From positions 1 through 32,667 of the IMG/VR virus record IMGVR_UViG_3300008113_000807: DNA of 32,667 nt; one strand, 5' to 3'. A model generated the notes under the pieces. It ran no database searches and was not told the DNA's origin. It saw only the letters and a program-made list of their open reading frames with translations. The DNA is from a virus. Both the position numbers and the translations under genes were made by a program. Positions 24,109 through 31,119 of the stretch are shown piece after piece (position 1 is the first letter of the stretch; each line of letters opens with the position of its first letter).

Positions 24109-24922
24109 ATTTCTTCCTTAACTGTTCAATAAGGACTTTATCTTCTTCAGCAATGTTAACAGGAGTTCTGACATTGATCTTTACGTACATGTTTCCTCGA
24201 ACATTACTTTGTGCTTCGGGTAATCCGTGTCCTTTGCAGTTTATCATTTGACCACTTTGAATTCCCACGGGCACTGAAATTTCTAATTTGCTGTCTGCAA
24301 TAGTGTCCACAGTTACAGTAGTGCCTACCACGGCATCGAACACTGTGATATTTGCCTCCATGACCAAATTGGCTCCGTCCCTTGCAAATCGTCTATCGGG
24401 TAACTCAATGATTTGTGCAATCAAATCTCCACGAGGCATATTAGGAATACTGTCATCACCTAGTCCTTGGTATTTGATTTGATCGCCGTTCCTTACACCA
24501 CGAGGAATTTTGATTTGCAGTGTTTGTTCTTTTCCGCTGGGTAGTCGTATGCTACCCAATACATCCTTGCCTTCAAACACTTCTTTCAAAGTCATTCTAA
24601 CTTGAATAGTGATACTGTTGTTGCGGCGAACCTGTTGTTGCCGACGTCCCATGCCCATGGGGCCAAATCCAAATTGATTGAATATATCTTCAAACCCGCC
24701 CATGTTTCCAGTATTGAATCTATACTCTTGTTGTGGATTATCGTAGGCTGCTTTGGCCTGGGGATCACTGAGTGTGTCGTAGGCAGTTTGGATTTCTTGA
24801 AACTTGGCCGTATCACCACCTTTGTCAGGGTGATGCTGACTGGCTAGTTTTCGATAGGCTTTCTTAATTTGGTCTGGACTAGCATCCCTGCCAACGCCTA
24901 ATGTAGTATAGTGATTGCTCAT
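24098..24922 (-). CDS. dnaJ: DnaJ/CbpA-like J-domain co-chaperone
   Basis: A 274-residue Hsp40. The J-domain spans 3-65 with HPD at 31-33. A short Gly/Phe-like linker ([17 protein letters not shown]) leads straight into the substrate-binding beta domains ([18 protein letters not shown]), without the CxxCxGxG zinc finger, so it is class B (CbpA-like). It should stimulate host DnaK. It is first in the operon with deformylase and ClpA-like protein. The promoter at 24943-24971 gives a leader of about 14 bases with no Shine-Dalgarno. Confidence 0.92.
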   Translation of the reverse strand: MSNHYTTLGVGRDASPDQIKKAYRKLASQHHPDKGGDTAKFQEIQTAYDTLSDPQAKAAYDNPQQEYRFNTGNMGGFEDIFNQFGFGPMGMGRRQQQVRRNNSITIQVRMTLKEVFEGKDVLGSIRLPSGKEQTLQIKIPRGVRNGDQIKYQGLGDDSIPNMPRGDLIAQIIELPDRRFARDGANLVMEANITVFDAVVGTTVTVDTIADSKLEISVPVGIQSGQMINCKGHGLPEAQSNVRGNMYVKINVRTPVNIAEEDKVLIEQLRKKYAI

Positions 24923-24925
24923 AGA

Positions 24926-24960
24926 AAAAAGGTATAGTAATTATTATACTATACCTTTTT
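24926..24960 (-). terminator. Hairpin terminator/operator overlapping the dnaJ promoter
   Basis: A perfect 14-base-pair inverted repeat (24926-24939 with 24947-24960, 7-base loop) followed on the minus strand by a run of six T. It could terminate transcription from the lysis cassette, ending 18 bases past the 24978 stop. It also covers the -10 box of the dnaJ promoter, so it could be an operator. Confidence 0.7.
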
Positions 24961-24971
24961 GTGAAAGTCAA
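24943..24971 (-). promoter_or_regulatory. Sigma70-type promoter for dnaJ-def-clpA operon
   Basis: Minus strand TTGACT (24971-24966), 17-base spacer, consensus TATAAT (24948-24943). Transcription would begin near 24936, leaving a leader made mostly of the distal arm of the inverted repeat. Confidence 0.7.
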
Positions 24972-24977
24972 GAAATA

Positions 24978-25193
24978 TTATTTCTTTTTTTCTGGCTCTG
25001 TTTTCTTAACATCTTCAGGTTTGGTACCTTCGTGTTTTTTGTGTACTTTAATTGTTTTGCAAACTTCTTTTTCTTTTCCAGTCTTTGCGTCCTTTTGAGT
25101 CACACAGGCCTTTTTGGTTTTTGGTGCTTCGTCTGCGGCCACAACTGGCATTATAAATGCTGAGGCTAATACTAATGCTAATAATGTTTTCAT
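24978..25193 (-). CDS. Small secreted lysine-rich protein
   Basis: The ATG at 25193 is preceded by AAAGGAG seven bases away and yields 71 residues; a frame seven codons longer would start inside that ribosome site. MKTLLALVLASAFIMPVVAA is a clear Sec signal with AxA-type cleavage before DEAP. The mature part is Lys-rich with two Cys (KKACVTQKDAKTGKEKEVCK), perhaps a disulfide, and ends in KTEPEKKK. Probable periplasmic protein, last in the lysis cassette; function unknown. Confidence 0.75.
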   Translation of the reverse strand: MKTLLALVLASAFIMPVVAADEAPKTKKACVTQKDAKTGKEKEVCKTIKVHKKHEGTKPEDVKKTEPEKKK

Positions 25194-25194
25194 G

Positions 25195-25317
25195 TTATGC
25201 TCCTTTCTTAGCAATCATAGTTTGAATTTTTTCTTGAATAATCTTTGCCCAGAAAGGCTGTGGAAAATTCCATCCTACAAATGCTCCTACTGCTACCCAA
25301 AATAATGTATCTAACAT
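25195..25317 (-). CDS. 40-residue membrane microprotein
   Basis: Between the holin and secreted-protein genes the minus strand encodes MLDTLFWVAVGAFVGWNFPQ, then PFWAKIIQEKIQTM and IAKKGA. AAAGGAA lies seven bases before the ATG, and the stop is placed one base before the next ATG, so it is well embedded in the operon. The N-terminal hydrophobic segment (4-18) should be membrane-inserted and the C-terminal helix is amphipathic and basic. Too short for usual ORF cut-offs. Its position suggests a holin accessory or antiholin. Confidence 0.7.
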   Translation of the reverse strand: MLDTLFWVAVGAFVGWNFPQPFWAKIIQEKIQTMIAKKGA

Positions 25318-25328
25318 AATGTGTTCCT

Positions 25329-25835
25329 TTATAGTTCAGGTTGATCAGGTTGTAATGGCATTGCCTTGCCATTACTGCTCATTGCGGGTTTAGCCGGTGG
25401 CGTTCCAAATCCTGCACTGCTACTAAAGCCGCTAGTTGCTGGCGCTGTAGGAGTTGTTCCCCAACTTGGTGCTGGTGTAAAACTTGTGCTTGGTGCTGGT
25501 GCGCTAGGTGCTGTAACTGCAATTGCTGGTGCTGATGTTTGTGCTCCGCCATTGTTTGCTCCTGCCATTTTTTCTTGTGTACGTCCAAATGCCGCAATAC
25601 CTAATACTGCACCCATTGCAATGTGGAATAAGCCAGCACCCTGTAGTGTTAACGGATTCCATTGTGTTTGTACCGATCCATGAGTAGTTGCTTGTAGCAA
25701 ACTCCATAGTACTGGAAATACTACCATGTCAAACGTACAGACTAACATGTACATCCAGCCCATCATTGGACGCCATTTTGAATTCATCCAATCTTCTTTT
25801 TTTGATTCGCTTGCGCTTTTTACTTCTTCGCTCAT
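25329..25835 (-). CDS. Holin (GTA-type 3TM holin family)
   Basis: A 168-residue protein. After a short charged N-terminus come two long hydrophobic regions (about 22-48 and 62-82) with WRPMMGWMYMLVCTFDMVVF and GAGLFHIAMGAVLGIAAFG, matching the three-TM holin family of gene transfer agents and aquatic phages. The last 80 residues are a flexible Ala/Pro/Ser/Thr-rich tail. Holins permeabilise the inner membrane to release the endolysin encoded three genes upstream. AGGAGCGAGAG precedes the ATG. Confidence 0.8.
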   Translation of the reverse strand: MSEEVKSASESKKEDWMNSKWRPMMGWMYMLVCTFDMVVFPVLWSLLQATTHGSVQTQWNPLTLQGAGLFHIAMGAVLGIAAFGRTQEKMAGANNGGAQTSAPAIAVTAPSAPAPSTSFTPAPSWGTTPTAPATSGFSSSAGFGTPPAKPAMSSNGKAMPLQPDQPEL

Positions 25836-25856
25836 CTCTCGCTCCTTTATATACTC

Positions 25857-26120
25857 TTATTTAACCGTATCAAATATTTTCTTCTGAGTTGTATACCAGT
25901 CGATCCATAAATCTGTTTTGACTCTACATTCGTGATACTGTGCGTAGTTATCTGCAACTACTTCAATTACTTTGCTGAGTTTATCAGTACTTTCTGTAAT
26001 TTTTAAACCAGGGCATGGCGCCATTAGTTCCGCGGGTACATCAGGAAAGTTACGCTGTACTGGTACAGTGCCGCAAGCAGACAACAACAACGCAGAAATT
26101 ATAAGGATTAACTTGTTCAT
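25857..26120 (-). CDS. Outer-membrane spanin lipoprotein (Rz1-like)
   Basis: An 87-residue lipoprotein with signal MNKLILIISALLLSAC (lipobox LSAC, C16) and a mature part, VPAELMAPCPGLKITESTDK, then DNYAQYHECRVKTDLW, resembling phage o-spanins. It should pair with the i-spanin encoded next upstream to fuse inner and outer membranes, which implies a Gram-negative host. The start overlaps the i-spanin stop as ATGA. Confidence 0.8.
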   Translation of the reverse strand: MNKLILIISALLLSACGTVPVQRNFPDVPAELMAPCPGLKITESTDKLSKVIEVVADNYAQYHECRVKTDLWIDWYTTQKKIFDTVK

Positions 26121-26572
26121 TTTTCTGGTCCTTTGGCTGCGCGATTAAGTATGTCTAATGCTTCTACTGGAACTGTACACTGAGCATCGATAATCTTTTC
26201 TTTTTCTACAATAATTTCTTTAATGCGATCTTGAAATACTTTTATTTCTTTAACCTTAGTGATAATCTTTTCTCTAATTACACTATTGGCTTGTTTGCTT
26301 TGTTCTTCGCTGGCTGCAATCTTTGCTTCAAGTTCTTTGACTCGTTCTCTGTAGGCTAGTTCTGTACCATACGCACCATACAAATAAGATCCAACTACTA
26401 GCAAGACCACGCCCGCTATTTCTGCAACAAGTTTATACTGACTGATAATAGGAAACCACTTAATTAACTTGCTGACCACGTATAGGCCAGCACCTGCATA
26501 AAACAGAATATAAGTAAACCAGACAAATATACTATCTGGAATTAAACTCAACATCCATTGCAGTTGCCACAT
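26117..26572 (-). CDS. Inner-membrane spanin (Rz-like)
   Basis: A 151-residue protein with hydrophobic segments at about 13-35 and 47-68 followed by a periplasmic coiled coil (YRERVKELEAKIAASEEQSK, IREKIITKVKEIKVFQ, IIVEKEKI). It ends with CTVPVEALDILNRAAK, a typical phage Rz tail. Two TM segments rather than one is unusual for Rz. Coupled to the endolysin (TAATG) and the o-spanin (ATGA), giving a separated, not nested, spanin pair. Confidence 0.75.
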   Translation of the reverse strand: MWQLQWMLSLIPDSIFVWFTYILFYAGAGLYVVSKLIKWFPIISQYKLVAEIAGVVLLVVGSYLYGAYGTELAYRERVKELEAKIAASEEQSKQANSVIREKIITKVKEIKVFQDRIKEIIVEKEKIIDAQCTVPVEALDILNRAAKGPEK

Positions 26573-27210
26573 TAGTGGGCTCCGAATACATGCAATGCAT
26601 GTTCATAGTGTTTGATACGATCTTCTAGACCAATGTACCCACCGTTGATTTTCTTAGTCATCAACTTGATGTCGCCTAAGTCTGCTTGAGTATTTAGGTT
26701 GTTTGTCTCCCAGAACCAGCAGGCACTTTGTACAGCACCTTCAAATGTCTGTAGATACTCTGCGGCTTCTTCAACAGGAATCTCTAAACTTGCGGCAAAC
26801 CACGAGTAGTTGTCCTTGCCAGTTAATTGAATTAATCCGCGTCCACAGTAGCGGAATCCATCACCGCTGGCTTCGTCTCCGTTGCCCATGCGGCTAGCAT
26901 AGACTCGATTAGCAATGGCTTCTTGCTTGTTAGGTAAGCCGGCATATCGATTAGCAATAGCATCGTCGGGAAAATACTTGGGAAATATTTTACGTAGTGT
27001 TACTGCTTTGTAATTTAAGTTTTCTTTCAGCGCACGAAACCCACCTGACTCGTGAGCGCATTGTGCAATAAATGCAGCCACACGCTGTGGTGTATTAATT
27101 TCGTATTCTGGTAGAATCTCGCTTAGTGCTTCGTACCAGTGATCCATATATGGATTACCGGGAATCATTTGTGCTAGGTGTTGTTTTGTAAAATCAAATG
27201 TAAAACTCAT
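26572..27210 (-). CDS. Endolysin, GH19 chitinase-like muramidase
   Basis: A 212-residue lysozyme-like enzyme. IAQCAHESGGF carries the general acid E54, and LKENLNY holds E63, the second conserved acid; GDGFRYCGRGLIQLTGKDNY is the GH19 signature. No signal peptide, so release depends on the holin. It should cleave peptidoglycan. The start overlaps by one base the stop of the preceding gene. Confidence 0.92.
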   Translation of the reverse strand: MSFTFDFTKQHLAQMIPGNPYMDHWYEALSEILPEYEINTPQRVAAFIAQCAHESGGFRALKENLNYKAVTLRKIFPKYFPDDAIANRYAGLPNKQEAIANRVYASRMGNGDEASGDGFRYCGRGLIQLTGKDNYSWFAASLEIPVEEAAEYLQTFEGAVQSACWFWETNNLNTQADLGDIKLMTKKINGGYIGLEDRIKHYEHALHVFGAH

Positions 27211-27875
27211 TATAGTCGCTCCAATACAAGTGCTTGCCCTTCATTTTCGAAGACCAGTTTGTCTCCAAACTTTGTAATATTATAATCGCCGAAGTATTTA
27301 CATAAAAAAATAACTTCAGCCCATTCATTGACATTAATTTTTTCTTCCAGTGATTCAATCACGCTTGCTCTTGGACCTTGTGTAACTACACGGAAGCGCA
27401 ATAAATCTGCATAGATTTTTTTAATTTCTAGAATATCATCGTCGTTGACACGAACGCTTTCAAACATACTCTTGCTAAAAAACTGGTCATAGCCCAACAG
27501 TTTGTTTTCTGTAATTGTCTGTTCATAGGTATTAGGATCACTAGGAATAACAGTATGCAATGCTTCAATCACTGCTTCTTGACTCTTAAAACTTTTGTGA
27601 TATCGAAATCTAAAACTATCAATGCCTGTTAGTTTGCCAACACCGTAGAGCATGTCAACAATTTGTTCTGATACTTTTGGAGTACGTTGCATTTCAACAA
27701 ACACTCTATACTTGCCATCATCCATTTCACCCGGAGTCATGTCGGCATCTAGCACAAAGTCGTAGCCTTTTTCGATAAACCCTACTAGGTCTTCTGCTGG
27801 TGATTTACTTTCAACAGTGAAACTTAGTACAACAATATCTTTGTCCTCGCCCATTTTTGAAGTATAGTTGTCCAC
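27210..27875 (-). CDS. Conserved phage protein of unknown function; N-terminus probably frame-disrupted
   Basis: The annotated frame uses GTG at 27875 and has no ribosome site; an ATG eight codons in (27854) is no better supported. The same frame stays open upstream for ten codons (reading NLVKHIFE) to an A6 tract, directly after an ATG (27906-27904) that overlaps the upstream stop as TAATG. With one A fewer the gene would start MKNLVKHIFEVDNYTSKMG. The body is acidic alpha/beta (DIVVLSFTVESKSPAEDLVG, EKGYDFVLDADMTPGE, YRVFVEMQRTP). No family function is known to me. Confidence 0.75.
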   Translation of the reverse strand: MDNYTSKMGEDKDIVVLSFTVESKSPAEDLVGFIEKGYDFVLDADMTPGEMDDGKYRVFVEMQRTPKVSEQIVDMLYGVGKLTGIDSFRFRYHKSFKSQEAVIEALHTVIPSDPNTYEQTITENKLLGYDQFFSKSMFESVRVNDDDILEIKKIYADLLRFRVVTQGPRASVIESLEEKINVNEWAEVIFLCKYFGDYNITKFGDKLVFENEGQALVLERL

Positions 27876-27905
27876 TTCAAAAATATGTTTAACTAAATTT
27901 TTTCA

Positions 27906-28454
27906 TTAAGCAACATTCTCTGCTCCTGGTGCTGCCGGTACTGCGGCATCCTGTGCCTGTACTGCTTCGCCTTCTGGCGGTGTAACTAACTCCGGCGCCC
28001 TTTGCTCATTGGCTGGCTCTAATTCGTCCATCATGTTTTGATGGTGTCCGCGGAAAATATCTAGCATTAATTTCTTAGGCATTGTGATTTCAACAACCCA
28101 TATAGGGCTTTCATCTAGTTTGCCTTTCTTTGTGCCAGGACGTATGTCATCTGGTGTTTTAATTTTACGTGGTTGAACTAATGTATCTCGTTTATACTTT
28201 ACACTGCAACCGTACTCGCTTAGTCTCTTAGCGGCTTCTGGATCAGGCATCTTGTCCTTGGGCCACATAAAACTGCATGATACCCAATGACGCTCGACCA
28301 TTGGGCCTGTGACTAATTCTCCGTCACGCCAATTTTCGAACACGTACATGTCTAGTTCGTCAAATACTCGTTCGTAGTCCTTGAGAATCGCAAGGCTGCT
28401 GTTGCTGTTATAAATTGTGTCTATGTTTTCAATGATGTCTAAAATATCGGCCAT
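27906..28454 (-). CDS. Conserved phage protein, possibly virion-related
   Basis: A 182-residue protein: acidic N-terminus (MADILDIIENIDTIYNSNSS), a core of ERHWVSCSFMWPKDKMPDPE, KRLSEYGCSVKYKRDT, DDIRPGTKKGKLDESPIW and VVEITMPKKLMLDIFR, then an Ala/Pro/Glu-rich tail. The core is a pattern I recognise from T4-like phages, without assigned function. AGAGGA is ten bases before the ATG, and a late-type GATAAATA 24 bases upstream. It begins the transcription unit that runs into the lysis cassette. Confidence 0.75.
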   Translation of the reverse strand: MADILDIIENIDTIYNSNSSLAILKDYERVFDELDMYVFENWRDGELVTGPMVERHWVSCSFMWPKDKMPDPEAAKRLSEYGCSVKYKRDTLVQPRKIKTPDDIRPGTKKGKLDESPIWVVEITMPKKLMLDIFRGHHQNMMDELEPANEQRAPELVTPPEGEAVQAQDAAVPAAPGAENVA

Positions 28455-28477
28455 GTTTGTCCTGTCCTCTTCACAAG

Positions 28478-28485
28478 TATTTATC
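28478..28485 (-). promoter_or_regulatory. Late-promoter-like GATAAATA for the lysis operon
   Basis: Minus-strand GATAAATA, seven of eight to the T4 late consensus, in the divergent gap between the 27906-28454 gene and phoH. Late timing would suit the endolysin, spanins and holin downstream. Confidence 0.45.
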
Positions 28486-28586
28486 TAGACGATTTTGATA
28501 TAGTATCAGTTCTGTTTTTGCATTACGTGTTAAATATTCGTGTAGGACCTCTGCGTAGGCCTGCCGTAACAAGCAACGTATCGTCC

Positions 28587-28592
28587 TATAAT
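28587..28592 (+). promoter_or_regulatory. Possible -10 box for phoH
   Basis: A perfect TATAAT stands six bases before AAGGAG of phoH, the same -10 to ribosome-site spacing seen at 4124 and 31079. No good -35 is visible at 16-18 bases upstream, so an activator or chance must be allowed. The rest of the 28486-28611 gap shows nothing firm. Confidence 0.35.
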
Positions 28593-28611
28593 CCCCAAAG
28601 GAGAGCAGTTA

Positions 28612-29349
28612 ATGACGACAAAGAGAGCAAAAAAACGTTTTGCATCCAATGTAAACGTTCTCGAGTTTCAGCAATTCCAACACACACAGCAAGTAAACCT
28701 CCCACAAAAGAAACAGCGAGTACATGTAGTACCGCGCAATCCAAATCAAGAAGAATATCTACAAAAACTACATGATCAAACGAAAAACATAGTTTTCGCT
28801 ATTGGTCCCGCTGGCACCGGAAAAACATTATTAGCGTGCCAAGTCGGAATTAAACTCTTTAAAGAAGGGTTGGTAGATAAGATTGTTATTACTCGTCCAG
28901 CCGTATCGGTAGATGAGGATCTTGGCTTTCTTCCAGGAACACTTGAGCAAAAGATGGCTCCGTGGGTACGTCCAATTATGGATGTATTTGCAGATTACTA
29001 TCATGCAAAAGACATAGAAACTATGATGAAAGAGGGAGTAATTGAAGTTAGTCCATTAGCCTATATGAGGGGTAGGACGTTTAAGAACAGTTATATTATT
29101 GCTGACGAGATGCAGAACGCAACTCAAAGTCAAATGAAGATGCTACTTACACGTTTGGGCGAAGGCTCTAAAATGATTGTGACAGGAGATTTGAGGCAAG
29201 CCGATAGAATAGATGACAACGGCCTGTTGGACTTCTGTAATTTATTAACAGATAAAAAATGTCAGCACATCGACATTCAGCAGTTTGGCACACGTGACAT
29301 TGAAAGACATCGTGCAGTTAGAGAGGTGTTAAAAATTTACGGTGATTAA
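28612..29349 (+). CDS. phoH: PhoH-like ATPase
   Basis: A 245-residue P-loop ATPase with basic N-terminus, Walker A GPAGTGKT (65-72), ITRPAVSVDEDLGFLPG, PLAYMRGRTF and Walker B IIADEMQNAT, all typical of PhoH; the C-terminus keeps TGDLRQADR and RHRAVREVL. PhoH is widespread in marine phages and linked to phosphate stress or RNA metabolism, but its role is unresolved. AAGGAGAG lies nine bases before the ATG. It is the only plus-strand gene and converges on the ferredoxin gene across a terminator. Confidence 0.95.
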   Translation: MTTKRAKKRFASNVNVLEFQQFQHTQQVNLPQKKQRVHVVPRNPNQEEYLQKLHDQTKNIVFAIGPAGTGKTLLACQVGIKLFKEGLVDKIVITRPAVSVDEDLGFLPGTLEQKMAPWVRPIMDVFADYYHAKDIETMMKEGVIEVSPLAYMRGRTFKNSYIIADEMQNATQSQMKMLLTRLGEGSKMIVTGDLRQADRIDDNGLLDFCNLLTDKKCQHIDIQQFGTRDIERHRAVREVLKIYGD

Positions 29350-29373
29350 AAAAGGGCCTTAGGGCCCTTTTTT
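29348..29373. terminator. Bidirectional intrinsic terminator between phoH and ferredoxin
   Basis: An 11-base-pair stem (29348-29358 with 29363-29373; AAAAAAGGGCC / GGCCCTTTTTT) with loop TTAG overlaps the phoH stop codon. Flanking A and T runs give a U-tract on both strands, so it should end both the phoH transcript and the leftward operon. Confidence 0.9.
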
Positions 29374-29379
29374 TTGATT

Positions 29380-29703
29380 TCATTCTTCCAACAAGTTTAA
29401 TTTGTCGGGCTTGTTGTTCCATTCTTCGTGGTCGGGCAATGCTGACTTTTTCTTTGTAATCACAGGCCATTTCAAACTTAATCTTTTATTAAGGTCACGC
29501 CACATGACTACATCAATGTCTTTATTGTTATCTGCAACGATTGCGTCGACGGGGCATTCGGGTACACACACTCCGCAGTCAATACATTCGTCGGGATTGA
29601 TTGCTAGAAAGTTAGGGCCTTCATAGAAGCAATCAACCGGACAAACACTGACACAGTCGGTGTGCTTACATTTAATGCAGTTTTCCGTAACCAAGTATGT
29701 CAT
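29380..29703 (-). CDS. fdxA: 7Fe ferredoxin, FdxA-type
   Basis: A 107-residue ferredoxin with the FdxA pattern: C9, C17, C21, C25 ([18 protein letters not shown]) and C40, C43, C46, C50 ([13 protein letters not shown]), ligands for one [3Fe-4S] and one [4Fe-4S] cluster, plus a non-ligand C12. Length and C-terminal extension ([20 protein letters not shown]) equal proteobacterial FdxA. A low-potential electron carrier; partner unknown, perhaps host reductases. It is coupled to the clamp-loader gene (ATGA) and ends at the terminator. Confidence 0.93.
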   Translation of the reverse strand: MTYLVTENCIKCKHTDCVSVCPVDCFYEGPNFLAINPDECIDCGVCVPECPVDAIVADNNKDIDVVMWRDLNKRLSLKWPVITKKKSALPDHEEWNNKPDKLNLLEE

Positions 29704-30620
29704 AGATTGTTGGCTAATCTAATTAATGTTGCCGCAAGATTAATCTCAGAGTCTGCACAAATTGTATGATCTACTAGACCTTGTTTAATAATGAGTACAG
29801 CCTTGTCTTGTTGCTCTTCAGATTCTCCAAACAAGTTGATGTTAGTGTACATCCAACGATAGATCTCTTCCATTTCTTCTGGCCGTGCTTGACTACAAAG
29901 TAGTTTACGTGCATCGCGGATCTTGCCTTTCTTAAACAGATCGACCATTTCAATTTTAAAGTCTTGTGCGCCAGTGTCTCCGCTTTCAGGACTGTGTAAG
30001 GAACCTTCCATACTGTTCATCTGTACCATGTTAATACACTTACGCAAGTCTGGATATGTTGCTTTAACAAAAGTATCCAGCGTGTCAAGATCGAACTCAA
30101 TATTCTCTTCTACTAAGATTGTGGCAACTCTAGCAGTGAACTCTGTTTGATCAACTCGTTCAACGTGGAACCCTTGGCAACGACTGTGGATCGCTGGGAT
30201 AATACGATTAGGATAATTACAAGTAAGAATGAATCGAGCAGTGGTATGATATTCTTCCATAACACCACGCAGTGCGGCCTGTGCATTGGGACTTAGATAA
30301 TCTGCTTCGTCTAGTAGAATAACTTTGAAATCTCCAAATGGAATCATTTGTGCAAAGTTAGTAATAGGAATACGAACTTCATCTACACCGTTGTTACGAC
30401 TACCGTTCATCTCTAGAATGTCCAGTGGGTTTACATCTAACTCATTAAGTAAAATCTTTGCTAGAGTGGTCTTGCCAATACCTGCATTGCCACTTAGTAA
30501 GATATGCGGAATACTTCCGTCTTTGATCCACCGCTGAACTTGTTGACGCTGATGGTCATCTCTAAACACATAACCTTCTATTGTGTTAGGACGATATTTT
30601 TCTACCCATAGTTCTTTCAT
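29700..30620 (-). CDS. 44: Clamp loader ATPase subunit (gp44-like)
   Basis: A 306-residue AAA+ protein. [19 protein letters not shown] is the classic RFC/gp44 start. Walker A is GNAGIGKT (44-51), Walker B LLDEADYL (DEAD at 104-107), and SRC (146-148) supplies the arginine finger. It should load the clamp encoded at 3374-4105. The partner small subunit gp62 was not recognised in this window. AGGAAA precedes the ATG by seven bases. The start overlaps the preceding stop as ATGA. Confidence 0.95.
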   Translation of the reverse strand: MKELWVEKYRPNTIEGYVFRDDHQRQQVQRWIKDGSIPHILLSGNAGIGKTTLAKILLNELDVNPLDILEMNGSRNNGVDEVRIPITNFAQMIPFGDFKVILLDEADYLSPNAQAALRGVMEEYHTTARFILTCNYPNRIIPAIHSRCQGFHVERVDQTEFTARVATILVEENIEFDLDTLDTFVKATYPDLRKCINMVQMNSMEGSLHSPESGDTGAQDFKIEMVDLFKKGKIRDARKLLCSQARPEEMEEIYRWMYTNINLFGESEEQQDKAVLIIKQGLVDHTICADSEINLAATLIRLANNL

Positions 30621-30838
30621 ATAATTTTTCCTAATCCTAAAAAGATCAATTGTTCTAATTCTGTTTGATAGTCTTGTCCAAGTCTACGCTTTTCGTAAAT
30701 GACTTGTAGTAGTTCTTTGCCGTCACCAAACTCACCTGTTCCAGCGCCACGGCTTTCTAATTCTTCAATTAGGTCGTCTGTTTCAAAATCGCTCAAGTCA
30801 ACATCTACTTCGACTTCTTTGTACATTGTTTTATACAT
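30617..30838 (-). CDS. Small acidic conserved phage protein
   Basis: A 73-residue protein starting MYKTMYKEVEVDVDLSDFET, followed by DDLIEELESRG and a helical C-terminus. Charged and acidic; the VDLSDFETDDLIEEL core is familiar from T4-like aquatic phages but has no function known to me. A second Met at codon 5 is an alternative start. Coupled to gp44. Confidence 0.75.
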   Translation of the reverse strand: MYKTMYKEVEVDVDLSDFETDDLIEELESRGAGTGEFGDGKELLQVIYEKRRLGQDYQTELEQLIFLGLGKII

Positions 30839-30839
30839 A

Positions 30840-31061
30840 TTATTGCATCACTGGTTTTTCAAATGTTTTAACTTTATCTCTGCTGTTGCTGATATTGTCT
30901 ACTATAGCATTATATTCGTCTTCGGACAATGCCGACTTATAAATTGTTAATGCCTGGGCCATCATAATAGCGGCTACTTCCATGGGTCTGTGTTCTACAC
31001 TCATATGGTCGGCAAATTCTAAAAACTTAGAATATAGCCGTTGTAATTTTTCATCGTTCAT
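30840..31061 (-). CDS. Small helical conserved phage protein
   Basis: A 73-residue all-helical protein (LQRLYSKFLEFADHMSVEHR, AAIMMAQALTIYKSALSEDE). Recognised as a recurrent protein in T4-like aquatic phages; role unknown. AGGGAG stands seven bases before the ATG, and the perfect promoter at 31079-31107 makes it the first gene of the unit with gp44 and the ferredoxin. Confidence 0.75.
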   Translation of the reverse strand: MNDEKLQRLYSKFLEFADHMSVEHRPMEVAAIMMAQALTIYKSALSEDEYNAIVDNISNSRDKVKTFEKPVMQ

Positions 31062-31078
31062 AACGTCTCCCTTGTGTT

Positions 31079-31107
31079 ATTATACAGAATAAAAAAGGGC
31101 CTGTCAA
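31079..31107 (-). promoter_or_regulatory. Perfect consensus sigma70 promoter
   Basis: Minus strand TTGACA (31107-31102), exactly 17 bases, TATAAT (31084-31079). The -35 box lies in the loop of the terminator at 31094-31115 and the T-run in the spacer. Six bases after the -10 box comes AGGGAG, so the mRNA should begin at the ribosome site. Probably a strong early promoter. Confidence 0.85.
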
Positions 31108-31115
31108 GACCCTTT
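31094..31115 (-). terminator. Intrinsic terminator after MazG-like gene
   Basis: Minus-strand stem AAAGGG/CCCTTT (31115-31110 with 31099-31094) with a 10-base loop and a run of six T, five bases past the stop of the 31120 gene. It overlaps the promoter of the next unit. Confidence 0.75.
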
Positions 31116-31119
31116 GGTG

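Noticed and set aside
28561-28592. T4 middle promoter (MotA box plus TATAAT) before phoH
   Set aside because: The only TTGCTT-like string there is on the opposite strand; no MotA box lies at the correct distance.
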